From positions 1 through 15,487 of the forward strand of contig JAEWVM010000187.1 in NCBI GenBank assembly GCA_023396615.1: a stretch of 15,487 nucleotides of DNA, in the 5' to 3' direction. This document shows, in pieces, positions 15,401 to 15,487 of this stretch (positions are counted from its first letter, which is position 1; the number at the start of each line of letters is the position of its first letter). Source of the stretch: Spirochaetota bacterium. Its GTDB lineage: Bacteria; Spirochaetota; UBA4802; JAFGJZ01. A program made the translations under genes and the position numbers. A model generated the notes under the pieces. It had not been told where the DNA came from, did not search any database, and worked only from the letters and a program-made list of their open reading frames with translations.

Positions 15401-15487
15401 TCATCTCCTTTTATCAATTCCGATTTTAGCGGAAAAAAGAAAAAGTACCGACATTGACACAAAATACAGAATTTCGCGCGAATCAAC
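15401..15487 (-). CDS. C-terminus of an ABC-2 type permease (5' part outside window)
   Basis: Only the last 28 codons and the TGA are inside the window. They read VDSREILYFVSMSVLFLFSA and then KIGIDKRR, which matches the way GldF-like ABC-2 permeases end: a short G/V-x-D-x-R-D segment, a final hydrophobic helix and a basic tail. The reading frame is open to the window edge. Its TGA overlaps the first possible ATG of the gldG-like gene as ATGA, and its tail codons carry that gene's AGGAG site. The permease would form the membrane channel, with an ATP-binding partner probably encoded further upstream. The call rests on a short stretch plus strong context. Confidence 0.7.
   Translation of the reverse strand, partial: VDSREILYFVSMSVLFLFSAKIGIDKRR
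15405..15409 (-). promoter_or_regulatory. Ribosome binding site of the gldG-like gene
   Basis: AGGAG lies six bases before the ATG at 15398 and directly against the ATG at 15404. Normal spacing therefore favours the second ATG, shortening the protein by two residues. Confidence 0.6.

Noticed and set aside
1..15487. tRNA, rRNA, CRISPR array, insertion sequence or prophage
   Set aside because: The window is almost fully occupied by coherent protein-coding genes; I saw no regularly spaced repeats, transposase motifs or structured RNA beyond the two hairpins listed.

Overview
The window is AT-rich and read almost wholly on the minus strand. It holds two minus-strand gene clusters separated by a small divergent region around 7.5-7.8 kb. 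An OmpA-type peptidoglycan-binding domain, a predicted outer-membrane barrel and a Gld-type ABC system indicate a motile, diderm (Gram-negative) bacterium. The mix of a che cluster containing cheD and a STAS protein, FlgD-like Ig repeats fused to OmpA, and GldG/DUF4340 would fit a spirochaete or a deltaproteobacterium-like lineage. No rRNA or other marker gene is present, so this placement is only an inference.

Cluster A (about 1-6964, minus) is a chemotaxis operon. In transcription order it runs: a soluble PAS hybrid histidine kinase, a transmembrane MCP of the E. coli Tsr-like length class ending in a possible CheR/CheB tether (GFEEF), CheA with two extra GspE-N/MshEN-like repeats, a tiny STAS protein, CheY, CheW, and CheD cut off by the window edge. 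CheA/STAS/CheY/CheW/CheD are tightly packed, with 4-bp or 1-bp start/stop overlaps at three of the four junctions. The kinase is separated from the MCP by 90 bp that contain a plausible sigma70 promoter. cheR and cheB are not seen and may lie beyond position 1.

The central region (about 7025-7835) holds a strong GC hairpin, a minus-strand gene for a four-helix membrane protein of unknown function, and a plus-strand 46-codon gene with a very good ribosome binding site. This small gene is the only convincing plus-strand gene in the window. Its stop codon directly abuts the stop codon of the convergent OmpA-like gene, and both stops sit at the centre of a perfect palindrome that probably acts as a bidirectional terminator.

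Cluster B (7822-15487, minus) looks like one operon of at least six genes with every junction overlapping: the C-terminus of an ABC-2 type permease, a GldG-like auxiliary protein, a DUF4340 protein, a membrane-anchored metallophosphoesterase, RibF (riboflavin kinase/FAD synthetase), and a large envelope protein joining a predicted N-terminal beta-barrel, FlgD-like Ig repeats and a C-terminal OmpA domain. The first three are parts of a Gld-type ABC export/auxiliary system. The last is an outer-membrane to peptidoglycan linker. RibF and the phosphoesterase are probably passengers, although their translational coupling to the rest is tight.
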